A DNA stretch of 30,226 bases, from the NCBI GenBank assembly GCA_002387605.1, contig DGJU01000085.1, positions 53,311 through 83,536 on the forward strand, written 5' to 3'. The notes beneath the pieces were generated by a model that saw nothing but the letters and a program-made list of their open reading frames with translations, was not told the origin of the DNA and did not search any database. Source of the stretch: Alphaproteobacteria bacterium UBA4588 (GTDB taxonomy: Bacteria > Pseudomonadota > Alphaproteobacteria > Puniceispirillales > Puniceispirillaceae). Of this stretch, positions 15,931 to 24,651 are shown one piece after another. Each line of letters starts with the position of its first letter. Within the stretch, counting starts at the first letter, position 1. The position numbers and the translations under genes are program-made.

Positions 15931-16708
15931 GTTGGTTAAAAATCGTTCTTTGTCTTTGCATCGTCTATATGATGAGTTCTGCATTGCAACAATGATGCTG
16001 ACGCGCCTTCCGGTGCCATCTATCACCCGCTCCGTGCCAGCTTTGAATGAGGCAATGTGGGCGTTTCCTCTGATTGGTCTTATTGTGAGTGCTGGGGCGG
16101 CGTCTATTGGTTCACTCGCTCTTTATTGCGGCCTACCGCCGCTTATCGCCTGCTGTCTAACCTTAGCGGCCGCAGCTATTCTGACCGGCGCTTTGCATGA
16201 AGATGGTCTTGCTGATATGGCAGACGGGTTTGGGGCGGGCGGGACAGCTGCGCGGATATCCGCGATAATGAAGGATAGTCAGATAGGAAGTTATGGTGCG
16301 CTCAGTCTTATTCTGATTGTAATAATGCGCGTCTCTGTTCTAACCGAGCTCACCTATAGTGCCCTTGGGTTTGGCATCTGCTTTATTCTTGCAAGCATGT
16401 TCGGGCGCGGTATGGCTGTTATATTATGCAGCGCCTATCCTGTCTCACCTCACGCATCTCTTGGCCGCGCCGCTGCAGCCCCGCCGCGGGCCGCCCTTAT
16501 TACCAGTATATTGTTTTGGCTTATCCCCTTATGGCTCATCGCAGGATCAGCTGGCCTGATAGCTGCCTGCCTTGGCGGCGCTCTGGTTCTATGGACTGGT
16601 AGAACAGCAACAGCCAAGCTGGGCGGGTTAACAGGTGATATTATCGGCAGTGCTATCCTATTGTCTGAAACAGCTTTTCTTATCGGTCTTGTTGGTGTTT
16701 TTGCATGA
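15920..16708 (+). CDS. cobS: Adenosylcobinamide-GDP ribazoletransferase (cobalamin synthase)
   Basis: Integral membrane enzyme joining AdoCbi-GDP with alpha-ribazole (phosphate) to form adenosylcobalamin (phosphate). It shows the family signature FCIATMMLTRLPVP at the N-terminus, TGALHEDGLADMADGFG (~89-105) with the acidic metal-binding residues, a following KDSQIGSYG block, and several hydrophobic helices to the C-terminus. Length 262 aa. The start is one of two adjacent GTG codons (15920 or 15923). AGGAG at 15912-15916 is ideally spaced (6 nt) for the second. It overlaps the cobT end by 11 nt and its TGA overlaps the next ATG, implying translational coupling along the operon. Confidence 0.93.
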   Translation: MVVKLVKNRSLSLHRLYDEFCIATMMLTRLPVPSITRSVPALNEAMWAFPLIGLIVSAGAASIGSLALYCGLPPLIACCLTLAAAAILTGALHEDGLADMADGFGAGGTAARISAIMKDSQIGSYGALSLILIVIMRVSVLTELTYSALGFGICFILASMFGRGMAVILCSAYPVSPHASLGRAAAAPPRAALITSILFWLIPLWLIAGSAGLIAACLGGALVLWTGRTATAKLGGLTGDIIGSAILLSETAFLIGLVGVFA

Positions 16709-17382
16709 AAAATTCTCCTGTTACACGGTTTATCTGGATACGTCATGCGCCGGTTGAAAAAGAAACGGGGTATGTTCCTGACCATGACCCAAATGCCCGT
16801 TATGATGCTGGAGCGGCTGAACGGTTAGGCCGCGCAATGCCCGAGAATGCGCGCTGGATTATGAGCCCGCTTAAGCGCACACGCCAGACAGCAGAGCAGG
16901 TAAGACAGCACCTTAACCATCAGGCACAGCATCCAGAGGACGAGCATATCGAGCCAGATATCATTGAGCAGGATTTAGGGCGCTGGGCCGGCGCACAGCT
17001 TGCAGATGTGTGGCAAGAGCTTGCCCCACTGCCAAAACATAATTTTTCCTTTCAGCGGGCTGAAACACAGCCCCCCGACGGAGAAAAATTTGCCGACCAA
17101 TGCGTGCGAATTGCGGCGTATCTTAATGCTCAGGAAGTTCGGATTGCAGCCGAAAAGGATACAAGAACGCATGTCATGTTTGCACATGCACATACAATTC
17201 GGGCTGTTATTGCCCATTGTTTTGGTCTCGCCCCTGACACAGCCCTCAGCATCGCGGTTGATAATTACAGCCGCACTATCTTTGATTATCTGCCGCCAGA
17301 GCCACCGGTAACAGGCAGCCTAACGCCTGCCGGTGGAAATTGGCAATTAATGGGGCTGAACCTGCCAGCGACCGAAGCTTAA
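16705..17382 (+). CDS. cobC: Histidine phosphatase family protein, likely alpha-ribazole phosphatase
   Basis: Phosphoglycerate-mutase-like histidine phosphatase. IWIRHAPVEKE holds the phospho-acceptor His in the RHA/G motif. SPLKRTRQTAEQV, the acidic strand EQDLGRWAGAQL and AHAHTIRAVI (second catalytic His) complete the active site. In cobalamin pathways CobC removes the phosphate from alpha-ribazole-phosphate or adenosylcobalamin-phosphate. Position as the last gene of cobU-cobT-cobS, with an ATGA overlap with cobS, supports this role, although sequence alone cannot separate CobC from other family members. Converges on hpf with a 12-bp gap. Confidence 0.85.
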   Translation: MKNSPVTRFIWIRHAPVEKETGYVPDHDPNARYDAGAAERLGRAMPENARWIMSPLKRTRQTAEQVRQHLNHQAQHPEDEHIEPDIIEQDLGRWAGAQLADVWQELAPLPKHNFSFQRAETQPPDGEKFADQCVRIAAYLNAQEVRIAAEKDTRTHVMFAHAHTIRAVIAHCFGLAPDTALSIAVDNYSRTIFDYLPPEPPVTGSLTPAGGNWQLMGLNLPATEA

Positions 17383-17394
17383 TGCATCTGAGAC

Positions 17395-18042
17395 TTAATG
17401 AGTGTTGGCAACATCCTCTGCCTGTGATGAAATGCCGTTTGAGGTGGCAAGCTGACGGGTGCCGCGTGGGTCTACCCAGCCAATTGTGCCATCTGCTCGA
17501 ACATAGACCATATTAAGGCCCAGATGGCCTGCATGCCGGAATAACAAGCACGGCTCACGGCTTAATTCGAGCCGCATAACAGCCTGATCAACGCTCAGTA
17601 TTTCAACTTCATAGGATAATTCTGCGATTACCGGCAGGGCTTCATCTTCGTCAGCTTCCGGCTCATCAACACCCTCATCGGGGCGACTATCAACACCAGC
17701 ATAAATCGCCATTGGCACTTGTAAAATTTCATCCTGTTCAGGTGCTGGACGGTGATTTTTAAGCCGTCTTTTATGTCGCCTCAGTCTTTTTTCTGCATGT
17801 TCAAGAGCCATATCCAGCGCAGCATTTGCATCGCGCGCACTTCCCGTTGCTTCCATTTCCATTCGATTGGTTAGGTTAACACGGATACGCACCCTAAATA
17901 TGGCCTCATCTTTATCGAGAGTGACATGTCCACTAACAGCATTTTGAAAATATTTTGAGACGACATCAGTAAGCCTATCACGACTATGCTCTTGAAAAGC
18001 GATACCAGTATCGACGTTTTTTCCTGAAACGGTAATGACCAC
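17395..18042 (-). CDS. hpf: Long ribosome hibernation-promoting factor
   Basis: Binds the ribosomal decoding region and drives 100S dimer formation in starved or stressed cells. The N-terminal RaiA/HPF domain (~1-100) has MVITVSGKNVDTGIAFQEH, YFQNAVSGHVTLDKDEAIFRVRI and DANAALDMALEHAEKRLRRHKRRLK. After an acidic linker (~110-140), the C-terminal dimerisation domain (~140-200) has YEVEILSVDQAVMRLELS, CLLFRHAGHLGLNMVYVRADGTIGWVDP. This two-domain layout marks the long form. The start is GTG with an ideal AAGGAGG 7 nt upstream, so strong translation is expected. Unlike many Proteobacteria it is not next to rpoN or ptsN here. Confidence 0.93.
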   Translation of the reverse strand: MVITVSGKNVDTGIAFQEHSRDRLTDVVSKYFQNAVSGHVTLDKDEAIFRVRIRVNLTNRMEMEATGSARDANAALDMALEHAEKRLRRHKRRLKNHRPAPEQDEILQVPMAIYAGVDSRPDEGVDEPEADEDEALPVIAELSYEVEILSVDQAVMRLELSREPCLLFRHAGHLGLNMVYVRADGTIGWVDPRGTRQLATSNGISSQAEDVANTH

Positions 18043-18222
18043 AGAACTACCTCCTTAACGAGTGGGTCGGGCACCACATCTCATAACTGGTAGCTGGGCA
18101 GCACGACCACATAAACACGCTGCCGCAGGAGAATGGCACATGGTGCGCCTTATCCTAAACAGTGACATTGTTTTGGCGCCGTGGCAAGGACATCTACCTG
18201 CATTAGCATTTCGGCTAGTCCT

Positions 18223-18837
18223 CTACTGCCGCTCACACCGCAGGCCAATAGACAGCCTGCCACCGGTAACCTTATCTACCCCATGCAAAGGCCGGTCTGC
18301 AGCAGACGCCAACCCCTTAAAGCCCGGTGCTGCTAGAAGAACAAGGTTTCCTGGGCTATCATCTATCACCTGCCGCCCTGCCCCATTACGGGCCGTGCAG
18401 CCATATAATGTTGATGTACCTGCCAGCGTTATGATGATGACGATATTACGGTAGCGAAGTCCGTCTTTATGAATTCCTATACCGCGTGAGTGCGCCCGGT
18501 AGCGTTGCACAGCACAGTCGCTAAGCGCTATATCGCTTTCAAATAAATCGGTTTGCTGGCCAATCTGGTTCAAACCATCCTCAAGCAGAGAGGCGACCGC
18601 ATCAAGGCTTGCGATACGCGGCGCCGGAAAGCAAACTTCGAAATCCTGATAGACGCCATTGCCAACTACAGATTGCGCGTCTCTGAATGGCATCGCTAAC
18701 ACATCTTTGCGCAGCTGCTGAATTTCATCTTCGGTAAAAAAAGGGCAGCTTATGTAAGGCGTATCATGTAATGCCTGAACAGCTTCGCTGAGAGCCTGCA
18801 CGCGCGCATCACCAAGAACAAAGCAGGCACCCGTCAC
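18223..18837 (-). CDS. 2OG-Fe(II) oxygenase-like protein
   Basis: A 204-residue protein with the double-stranded beta-helix metal and co-substrate ligands of 2-oxoglutarate/Fe(II) dioxygenases: HKD (His123, Asp125) in YRAHSRGIGIHKDGLRYR, distal His185 in DRPLHGVDKV, and Arg194 in TGGRLSIGLR for 2-oxoglutarate. The intervening IVIIITLAGTSTLYG strand also fits. The substrate is unknown; small-molecule, protein and nucleic-acid hydroxylases share this layout. Its GTG start overlaps the SprT-like gene stop (GTGA), so the two are translationally coupled. The 180 bp between it and hpf holds no clear gene or terminator. Confidence 0.78.
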   Translation of the reverse strand: MTGACFVLGDARVQALSEAVQALHDTPYISCPFFTEDEIQQLRKDVLAMPFRDAQSVVGNGVYQDFEVCFPAPRIASLDAVASLLEDGLNQIGQQTDLFESDIALSDCAVQRYRAHSRGIGIHKDGLRYRNIVIIITLAGTSTLYGCTARNGAGRQVIDDSPGNLVLLAAPGFKGLASAADRPLHGVDKVTGGRLSIGLRCERQ

Positions 18838-19283
18838 GTCTCACCATGATTGAGCTGAAACTCAACCCTAGCGCGGCATGTTGCACAGACAAGATTTTGC
18901 GAGCGGCGATGCCGTTCTGCCTCAAAACAGCCGTTCGGACAGCGCATTTTCCACTTTGCATGTGAAAAGGTAAGAGTATGGCATCTCGTAGCTGTACAGC
19001 CGATCTCACGAGCTTTCTTTCGCCAGACAGCATCATGACCATGAAAGGGGCCAACAAGCGCATGGGCTATTTCATGCAGCAATGTATCGCGAATATGATT
19101 TTCTTCGGCATAGCGCACATAATGCCGCGAAAGAGAGATGATTTTATTCGTGTAATCACACTGGCCCGCACGCCGGCGTGCATGGTCGAGGCGCAAACGC
19201 CATCCTGAAAGACCATAATGGGCCATCATTTCAGCCCCCATCTCCAGAACATACTGGTGCGGGCGGCTCACTCCCTCCGGCAT
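18834..19283 (-). CDS. SprT-like zinc metallopeptidase domain protein
   Basis: A 149-residue SprT-family protein. The zincin motif LLHEIAHALVG (His70, Glu71, His74) is followed by GPFHGHDAVWRKKAREIGC, which supplies the third ligand. The C-terminus has a zinc-ribbon-like Cys set: MRCPNGCFEA and LVCATCRARV. Eukaryotic SPRTN relatives cleave DNA-protein crosslinks. Bacterial SprT-like proteins are mostly uncharacterised, so a role in protein-adduct repair is only an analogy. Lies 59 bp downstream of soxG on the same strand and overlaps the 2OG-oxygenase gene by 4 nt. Confidence 0.85.
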   Translation of the reverse strand: MPEGVSRPHQYVLEMGAEMMAHYGLSGWRLRLDHARRRAGQCDYTNKIISLSRHYVRYAEENHIRDTLLHEIAHALVGPFHGHDAVWRKKAREIGCTATRCHTLTFSHAKWKMRCPNGCFEAERHRRSQNLVCATCRARVEFQLNHGET

Positions 19284-19342
19284 AACAGCAACACTCTTTT
19301 TTTTGTTAGATTATGATAGACAATAGACCTGCTTAAAATGCC

Positions 19343-19942
19343 CTAGAGACGCGGTAATGTCCAGCGTGTAGGAGCTGTTACCCGAAGCCCGAATTGCTGG
19401 GATGTCTCACACAGGCTATGCGTAATGCTGAGCCCAAAACTACGCGGGATCATCACATCAAAGACAGCCTTGCTCCGGCAATATATATGGACCGGCACAT
19501 GATGCATTCCGGTTGCCAGAAACGCACCTTGTGCTACGGCTAGATCAAGCGCGCACATCCTATTTAGCGCTGTCCGAGCCGCCGGCCCTGACACTCTTAT
19601 AACTGTCTTGCTGCCTGTCATATCAGTAGGATAGAACATTGCCCCATTTGCCGGCAGCGTCGTCATTACTGACTGGCGTGATGCGACCCAGAATTTTGTT
19701 GGCTCAGCCCGCATCACCACAACCGCTGTGCCACGGATGGATGATGACAATGCTGGCAAGCTAGCGATGCCACTATGCTTGTTCAGAAAAGCGGCACACT
19801 CTTTCATCTGACGGGAAAACGCCGAGAGCTGAAAGAGGTTCATATCTGTAATTTCACTAACCGTCACTTGCGGGCCAGCCTTGCTAATAAGGCCAGAATC
19901 ACCGTCTGGAAGGTGTCCGTGAAGGGCTGTCTGCTTACCCAT
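19343..19942 (-). CDS. soxG: Sarcosine oxidase gamma subunit
   Basis: Small subunit of heterotetrameric sarcosine oxidase. About 199 residues. Family features include SIRGTAVVVMRAEPTKFWVAS, a GcvT-like strand DMTGSKTVIRVSGPAARTALNRMCALDLA, and FDVMIPRSFGLSITHSL near the C-terminus. Gamma subunits are weakly conserved, so assignment rests partly on the classical order B-D-A-G. The frame opens at TTG 19966. The ATG at 19942 is chosen because AGGGGG precedes it by 8 nt; it overlaps the soxA end by 8 nt. It ends with TAG. Confidence 0.88.
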   Translation of the reverse strand: MGKQTALHGHLPDGDSGLISKAGPQVTVSEITDMNLFQLSAFSRQMKECAAFLNKHSGIASLPALSSSIRGTAVVVMRAEPTKFWVASRQSVMTTLPANGAMFYPTDMTGSKTVIRVSGPAARTALNRMCALDLAVAQGAFLATGMHHVPVHIYCRSKAVFDVMIPRSFGLSITHSLCETSQQFGLRVTAPTRWTLPRL

Positions 19943-22910
19943 TTTGTCTGCCCCCTTCTGGATCAAACATGTGCGGGCTTACAATTTCACCCTCAATTGT
20001 TACACCGCGGACTGGATCAGCAATCATTACCGTCTTGTCGTGCCATGCGTCATATCCACCAGACACGAACCCTAAGCCTATCCAGTGACCAAACGCAGGT
20101 GAATGGGTGACAGCTGTTATCCAGCCTTTGCCAAAGCCAGAAACAGCACCCGGCTCACACAAAATTGCACCAGTGCCGAATTGCTTACTTCTGTCTTTCG
20201 GGAATATCCCGACAAGGCTCGGCCGGGCCTCATCCATCAGGCCGGGACGTTTGCGTAATACAGACCCAATATAAGGTTTTGTCTTGGACGCCATCCTTGC
20301 AAAGCCAGCATCTTCTAGCGTAACGCGGCCATCAAGCTCTGCGCCGGTCACATGCCCTTTTTCAATTCTGAGCGTCCCGAGCGCTTCCATCCCATAAGGA
20401 GAGCCCCCGGCTAATGCGACATGTTCTGCTAAATGCGCCCAGACAACATTACCAAAATCAGCCGGCACATAGATTTCCCATGCCCGTTCACCTGAAAACG
20501 AAATGCGCGCCGCACGAAACGGTATTACTGCTCCGCCGAGGTTAAGCTCAGCCGACTGCACCCCCATAAAAGGAAAGGCGTCATTTGACCAGTCAAGCGC
20601 TGGCAATGCGCCGGTGAGCACCTGACGCGCCAAAGGGCCTGCCACAGCAATACCGGCCCAGTAATCAGAAACTGAGCTTACATGCACCTCAAGGTTTGTC
20701 ATCCGGGTCTGAAGCAACTCTTCAAGGAACAACATCACAGGTCCAGCCTGTGCAGTCGTTGTTGTCATGAAATATTCATCATCAGACAGCCGCCATGTTG
20801 TGCCATCATCCATGACATGGCCATCATCACGAAGCATAATACCGTAGCGCGCCTTACCAACCGGAAGTTTGGCAAAGGCATTAATATAAATCTGATTTAA
20901 AAATTCAGTTGCATCTGGTCCCTGAATGGCAATTTTGCCCAGAGTAGATACATCAACCATGCCAACGGTCTGACGCACAATAGCAGCTTCTCTTATGTAG
21001 GCATCATCCATTGTCTCGCCATTTTGTGGATAATACCATGCGCGCTTCCAATATCCTGCATCCATCATAGCAGCGCCAGCGCTAAGATGGGTATCATGCA
21101 TGGGCGTGCGCCGCGTCGGCCACCAATCAGCACCTGATGAGCGTCCCGCTAGCACCCCGATAGAGACCGGGGTAAAGGGTGGGCGAAATGTTGTAATGCC
21201 GCTCTCAGCAATCGGCATATTGCGCGCCTCAGCCATTGTTGCCAGTCCAAGTATGTTGCCCATACGTCCCTGATCTGTTGCCATGCCGAGGGTTGTATAT
21301 CGCTTCATATGCTCAACAGACACAAAGCCTTCTGAATGAGCCTGGCGGATATCGGCTGTTGTGACATCATGCTGAGGGTCGATGAAGCTTTTCAGTGAGC
21401 GCCCTTGAATGTTAATTTCAAATAGCGGCATAGCAGGTGTTTGCCAGCCGCGGAAAATATCTGTTTCTGCGTCCCGTCTGCGGGGCCGCAAAATATGTGA
21501 TACAGCCACATCAGCTGAGGCTAGACATGCCTCATTATCATAAAATCCGTCTGCAGACCCCACAACCTGAATAGCTTCAGTTGTTGGGCCAGTCCGGAAT
21601 GCTTGAATATCGGCATCCCATACAGGTTTAACCCCGCGATGCGAGAGCAAATTCACAACGGGTGAATATCCGCCAGACATCCCAACAACATCTGCGCCAA
21701 TCATTCTATTATCTGAGTGAACTACACCATCACTATCGCACATACCGACCTCAAGACCGGCAACACCCCTGCCGCCAGCCACCTGAACCGGCACTGTTTC
21801 AAACAGGATATCAAGTCCAACCCGCTTGGCAGCTTCCTGTGCATCGGTATGACAGGGCCGCGCATCAAGCACGCATATTTGCATACCGGCTTCGGCGAGC
21901 TGCAGAGCGTCATCATAAGTGCCATCATGACTGGTTGCCATAATACATGACTGACCTGCTGAAACACCAAAACGGCCAGCATAACGCGCTACAGCATGAG
22001 CAAGCATAACCCCTGGCCGGTCATTATTGCCAAAGGCCAAGCCGCGTTCCAATGCCCCTGAGGCAAGCACAATCTGTTGCGGTCTGACAATGTGGAAAAT
22101 TTCCCGCGGCAGGCTTTCATGCGGCGCGCTTAAATGGTCTGTAACCCGTTCAACCAATCCTGTCACAAGACCATCATACAGCCCAAAGGCTGTTGTCCGG
22201 ACCATAATCCGGCCACCGGCCCGCGTCAGGCGCGACTGCATTTCAGCAATAAAAGCAGCATCCCGTGCATTATTCCGGGACAAAAGCTGCCCGCCACAGG
22301 CGAAATCCTGTTCTACCAGCATAACAGACTGCCCAGCTTCTGCTAACTGAACCGCCGTCCAGAGACCAGACGGCCCGGCCCCGACCACTAATATATCGCA
22401 ATGATGATGGGCAATATCATAAGTAGCAGGGTCTGCATCCCGTGATGCAACACCAAGACCAGCTGCTTTACGGATGAAATATTCAAACATCATCCAGAAA
22501 CGCGTTCCTGAAAAAGGACCAACAAAGGTTTTATAGTAAAACCCAGCCGTAAGAAACGGTGCAATCAGGCCATTTACAGCCCCTACATCATAACGAACAT
22601 TTGGAAAGGCATTTTGTGACCTGACAATAAGACCATCATGAATTTCAGCAATCGTGCCTTTGACATTGGGAGTCCGGTTCGCGTTATCTCCAACCGTAAA
22701 CAGCGCCCCTGATTCTTCAGGGCCTGCCGAATTGATGCCGCGTGGCCTGTGATATTTAAAGGAACGCCCGACTATCTGATGCCCAGATGCCATCAGGGCT
22801 GAGGCTATTGTATCGCCCGCGAAGCCTTGCACCCGCATGCCGTCATACTGAAATGTAATTGGTTTTTTGCGGTCTATCAGACCGCCAGAAGCAAAACGTG
22901 ACCCTGTCAT
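19935..22910 (-). CDS. soxA: Sarcosine oxidase alpha subunit
   Basis: The 991-residue large subunit. Order of domains: an N-terminal ferredoxin-like region without iron-sulfur cysteines (ITFQYDGMRVQGFAGDTIASALM, SFKYHRPRGINSAGPEE), an NAD-binding Rossmann domain (CDILVVGAGPSGL, ~172-183), a second nucleotide-binding part (VLASGALERGLAFGNNDRPGVML), and a C-terminal GcvT-like folate-binding half (~600-991; VGMVDVSTLGKIAIQGPDATEF, YGIMLRDDGHVMDDG, EALGTLRIEKGHVTGAELDG). The enzyme converts sarcosine to glycine, giving methylene-THF (or formaldehyde) and H2O2. A strong GGAGG lies 5 nt before the ATG. Third in the soxBDAG operon. Confidence 0.95.
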   Translation of the reverse strand: MTGSRFASGGLIDRKKPITFQYDGMRVQGFAGDTIASALMASGHQIVGRSFKYHRPRGINSAGPEESGALFTVGDNANRTPNVKGTIAEIHDGLIVRSQNAFPNVRYDVGAVNGLIAPFLTAGFYYKTFVGPFSGTRFWMMFEYFIRKAAGLGVASRDADPATYDIAHHHCDILVVGAGPSGLWTAVQLAEAGQSVMLVEQDFACGGQLLSRNNARDAAFIAEMQSRLTRAGGRIMVRTTAFGLYDGLVTGLVERVTDHLSAPHESLPREIFHIVRPQQIVLASGALERGLAFGNNDRPGVMLAHAVARYAGRFGVSAGQSCIMATSHDGTYDDALQLAEAGMQICVLDARPCHTDAQEAAKRVGLDILFETVPVQVAGGRGVAGLEVGMCDSDGVVHSDNRMIGADVVGMSGGYSPVVNLLSHRGVKPVWDADIQAFRTGPTTEAIQVVGSADGFYDNEACLASADVAVSHILRPRRRDAETDIFRGWQTPAMPLFEINIQGRSLKSFIDPQHDVTTADIRQAHSEGFVSVEHMKRYTTLGMATDQGRMGNILGLATMAEARNMPIAESGITTFRPPFTPVSIGVLAGRSSGADWWPTRRTPMHDTHLSAGAAMMDAGYWKRAWYYPQNGETMDDAYIREAAIVRQTVGMVDVSTLGKIAIQGPDATEFLNQIYINAFAKLPVGKARYGIMLRDDGHVMDDGTTWRLSDDEYFMTTTTAQAGPVMLFLEELLQTRMTNLEVHVSSVSDYWAGIAVAGPLARQVLTGALPALDWSNDAFPFMGVQSAELNLGGAVIPFRAARISFSGERAWEIYVPADFGNVVWAHLAEHVALAGGSPYGMEALGTLRIEKGHVTGAELDGRVTLEDAGFARMASKTKPYIGSVLRKRPGLMDEARPSLVGIFPKDRSKQFGTGAILCEPGAVSGFGKGWITAVTHSPAFGHWIGLGFVSGGYDAWHDKTVMIADPVRGVTIEGEIVSPHMFDPEGGRQNG

Positions 22911-22921
22911 ATCCGCCTCCT

Positions 22922-23227
22922 CTAAGACCGTTTTTTTGCAGTAGCAGGCTGTTTGAGCGCTGCTGCTATTTTGGGATGAGCTGGCTTAATCTTGCCAATA
23001 ACATGGGTAAGCGTATCGCGCTCTACCAACAGGACCGTCCGGCATCCAAAGGTATGATGCCATTTTTCAACATGACGCCCTCGTGGATTTTCGCGCAAGT
23101 AAACAGCATCAAACCAATCATCCTGATTTTCATTGGTCAGCTTTGGATAGGTAATGCTGCCATCTTCAAGATAGGTAAATTCATCATGGTCACGAAGTCC
23201 GCATACCGGGCAATCTAATCTCAACAT
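22922..23227 (-). CDS. soxD: Sarcosine oxidase delta subunit
   Basis: Small zinc-binding subunit of the heterotetramer, 101 aa. It has the family pattern: DCPVCGLRDHDEFTYLEDG with the first Cys pair (Cys6, Cys9), then DDWFDAVYLRENPRGRHVEKWHHTFGCRTVLLVERD with the remaining His/Cys ligands. Positioned 12 bp after soxB and 11 bp before soxA, with GGAG upstream of the ATG. Length and order match characterised operons. Confidence 0.94.
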   Translation of the reverse strand: MLRLDCPVCGLRDHDEFTYLEDGSITYPKLTNENQDDWFDAVYLRENPRGRHVEKWHHTFGCRTVLLVERDTLTHVIGKIKPAHPKIAAALKQPATAKKRS

Positions 23228-23239
23228 AGCGCGCCGCTC

Positions 23240-24505
23240 CTAATGCGATTTCGGGTAAGGACCATGACCGGATTCATCCAGCATATGTCCTGTTTTATAG
23301 CGATCAAGCGTTAATAGTTTATTAACATCATGCGGCGCATCATGCGCAATCGTATGGGCAAAACACCAGCCCGATGCCGGCGTTGCTTTAAAGCCGCCAT
23401 AACACCAGCCAGCATTCAGATACAGCCCGTTAATATCGGTTTTGGTAATGAAAGGAGAGCCATCCATCGACATATCCATAATCCCTGCCCATTGACGCAG
23501 CAGCTTAACCCGGCCAAGCGCTGGCATCATGTTCATAGCGCAGCTTGCAACATCAGTATAAAGCGGCAGATTACCTTTCTGGGCATAGGAATTATAGCCA
23601 TCAAGATTACCACCAAAGACCATACCGCCCTTATCAGACTGGCTGATATAGAAATGACCATGTCCAACGCCATAAACAACAACTGAGTCCAGAAACGGCT
23701 TAATTGGCTCCGAGACAAAGGCCTGCAGCTTATGACTTTCGATTGGCAGTCTGCCAAGACCGGCCTTATGGGCCAGAAGCGAGGTTGAGCCTGCAACTGC
23801 CATACCGACTTTCTCAGCCCGAATTTCACCGCGGCTTGTCTCAACACCGACAAGCTGGCCTCCATTGCTGATAAAGCCGGTCACTTCGCAATTCTGAATA
23901 ATATCAACACCAAGGTTTGAGGCAGCCCGCGCATATCCCCAATTGACGGCATCATGACGGGCTGTTCCGGCTCGTCCCTGATACAAAGCACCTAGGATGG
24001 GCAAGCGCGCCTCTTGGCTATAATTGAGGTGCGGTACTTTACTCATCAACTGATCGCGGTCAAGCAACTCGCCATCAATACCGTTCAGGCGCATAATATT
24101 ATATTTACGAATCATAGCATCACGCTGCCCGGGCGTGAAAAACAGATTTAGGTGCCCACGCTGGCTGAACATCACATTATAGTTCAATTCCTGCGATAAG
24201 TTTTCCCATAATTTCAAGGAATGCTCGTAGAATTCTGTATTGCCTTCCATAAAATAATTGGAACGCACGATCGTTGTATTACGGCCAGCATTACCGCCGC
24301 CAATCCAGCCTTTTTCAATCACAGCAACATTGGTAATGCCATGGTTTTTTGCCAGATAATAGGCTGTTGCCAGACCATGTCCGCCGCCGCCAATAATAAT
24401 GACATCATAAGATGATTTAGGAGAGGCATCGCGCCAGGCAGGCTCCCAGCTTTTATTGCCGGTCAGTCCCTGTTTCACGATTTGCCATGCAGAATAGCGT
24501 GACAT
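23240..24505 (-). CDS. soxB: Sarcosine oxidase beta subunit
   Basis: Catalytic flavoprotein subunit (421 aa) that oxidises sarcosine. DVIIIGGGGHGLATAYYL (~34-51) binds FAD. GWIGGGNAGRNTTIVRSNY follows. YQGRAGTARHDAVNW contains His184, which aligns with the known covalent-FMN histidine region of SoxB. The C-terminal AGIMDMSMDGSPFI and LNAGWCYGGFKATPASG are family hallmarks. First gene of soxBDAG. Only a weak Shine-Dalgarno precedes the ATG. The 146-bp upstream gap (24506-24651) contains copy 2 of the GTTCGAAAYCG motif and no gene. Confidence 0.95.
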   Translation of the reverse strand: MSRYSAWQIVKQGLTGNKSWEPAWRDASPKSSYDVIIIGGGGHGLATAYYLAKNHGITNVAVIEKGWIGGGNAGRNTTIVRSNYFMEGNTEFYEHSLKLWENLSQELNYNVMFSQRGHLNLFFTPGQRDAMIRKYNIMRLNGIDGELLDRDQLMSKVPHLNYSQEARLPILGALYQGRAGTARHDAVNWGYARAASNLGVDIIQNCEVTGFISNGGQLVGVETSRGEIRAEKVGMAVAGSTSLLAHKAGLGRLPIESHKLQAFVSEPIKPFLDSVVVYGVGHGHFYISQSDKGGMVFGGNLDGYNSYAQKGNLPLYTDVASCAMNMMPALGRVKLLRQWAGIMDMSMDGSPFITKTDINGLYLNAGWCYGGFKATPASGWCFAHTIAHDAPHDVNKLLTLDRYKTGHMLDESGHGPYPKSH

Positions 24506-24596
24506 CTAAATATTTAACCCCATTTTAGTTCAAAAAGAGCTGCCAAAACATGATAGCATCAGAGTGAAACCCTAAACTTTAAAAGTCCAGATTTTC

Positions 24597-24607
24597 GTTC
24601 GAAATCG
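24597..24607. promoter_or_regulatory. GTTCGAAAYCG motif, copy 2 (soxB upstream)
   Basis: GTTCGAAATCG, 92 bp upstream of the soxB start, matches the motif at 14268-14278 in the mttB/cobU divergent region apart from one T/C difference. Shared regulation is a guess. Confidence 0.25.
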
Positions 24608-24651
24608 ACATCAAAAGAACAGGGGGCGACCCAAAAGTCAGCCAGACACAT

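Noticed and set aside
18062..18454. Plus-strand open frame across the hpf/2OG-oxygenase gap
   Set aside because: Half of it is antisense to the oxygenase C-terminus with conserved His185 and Arg194; the product is unlike any known protein.
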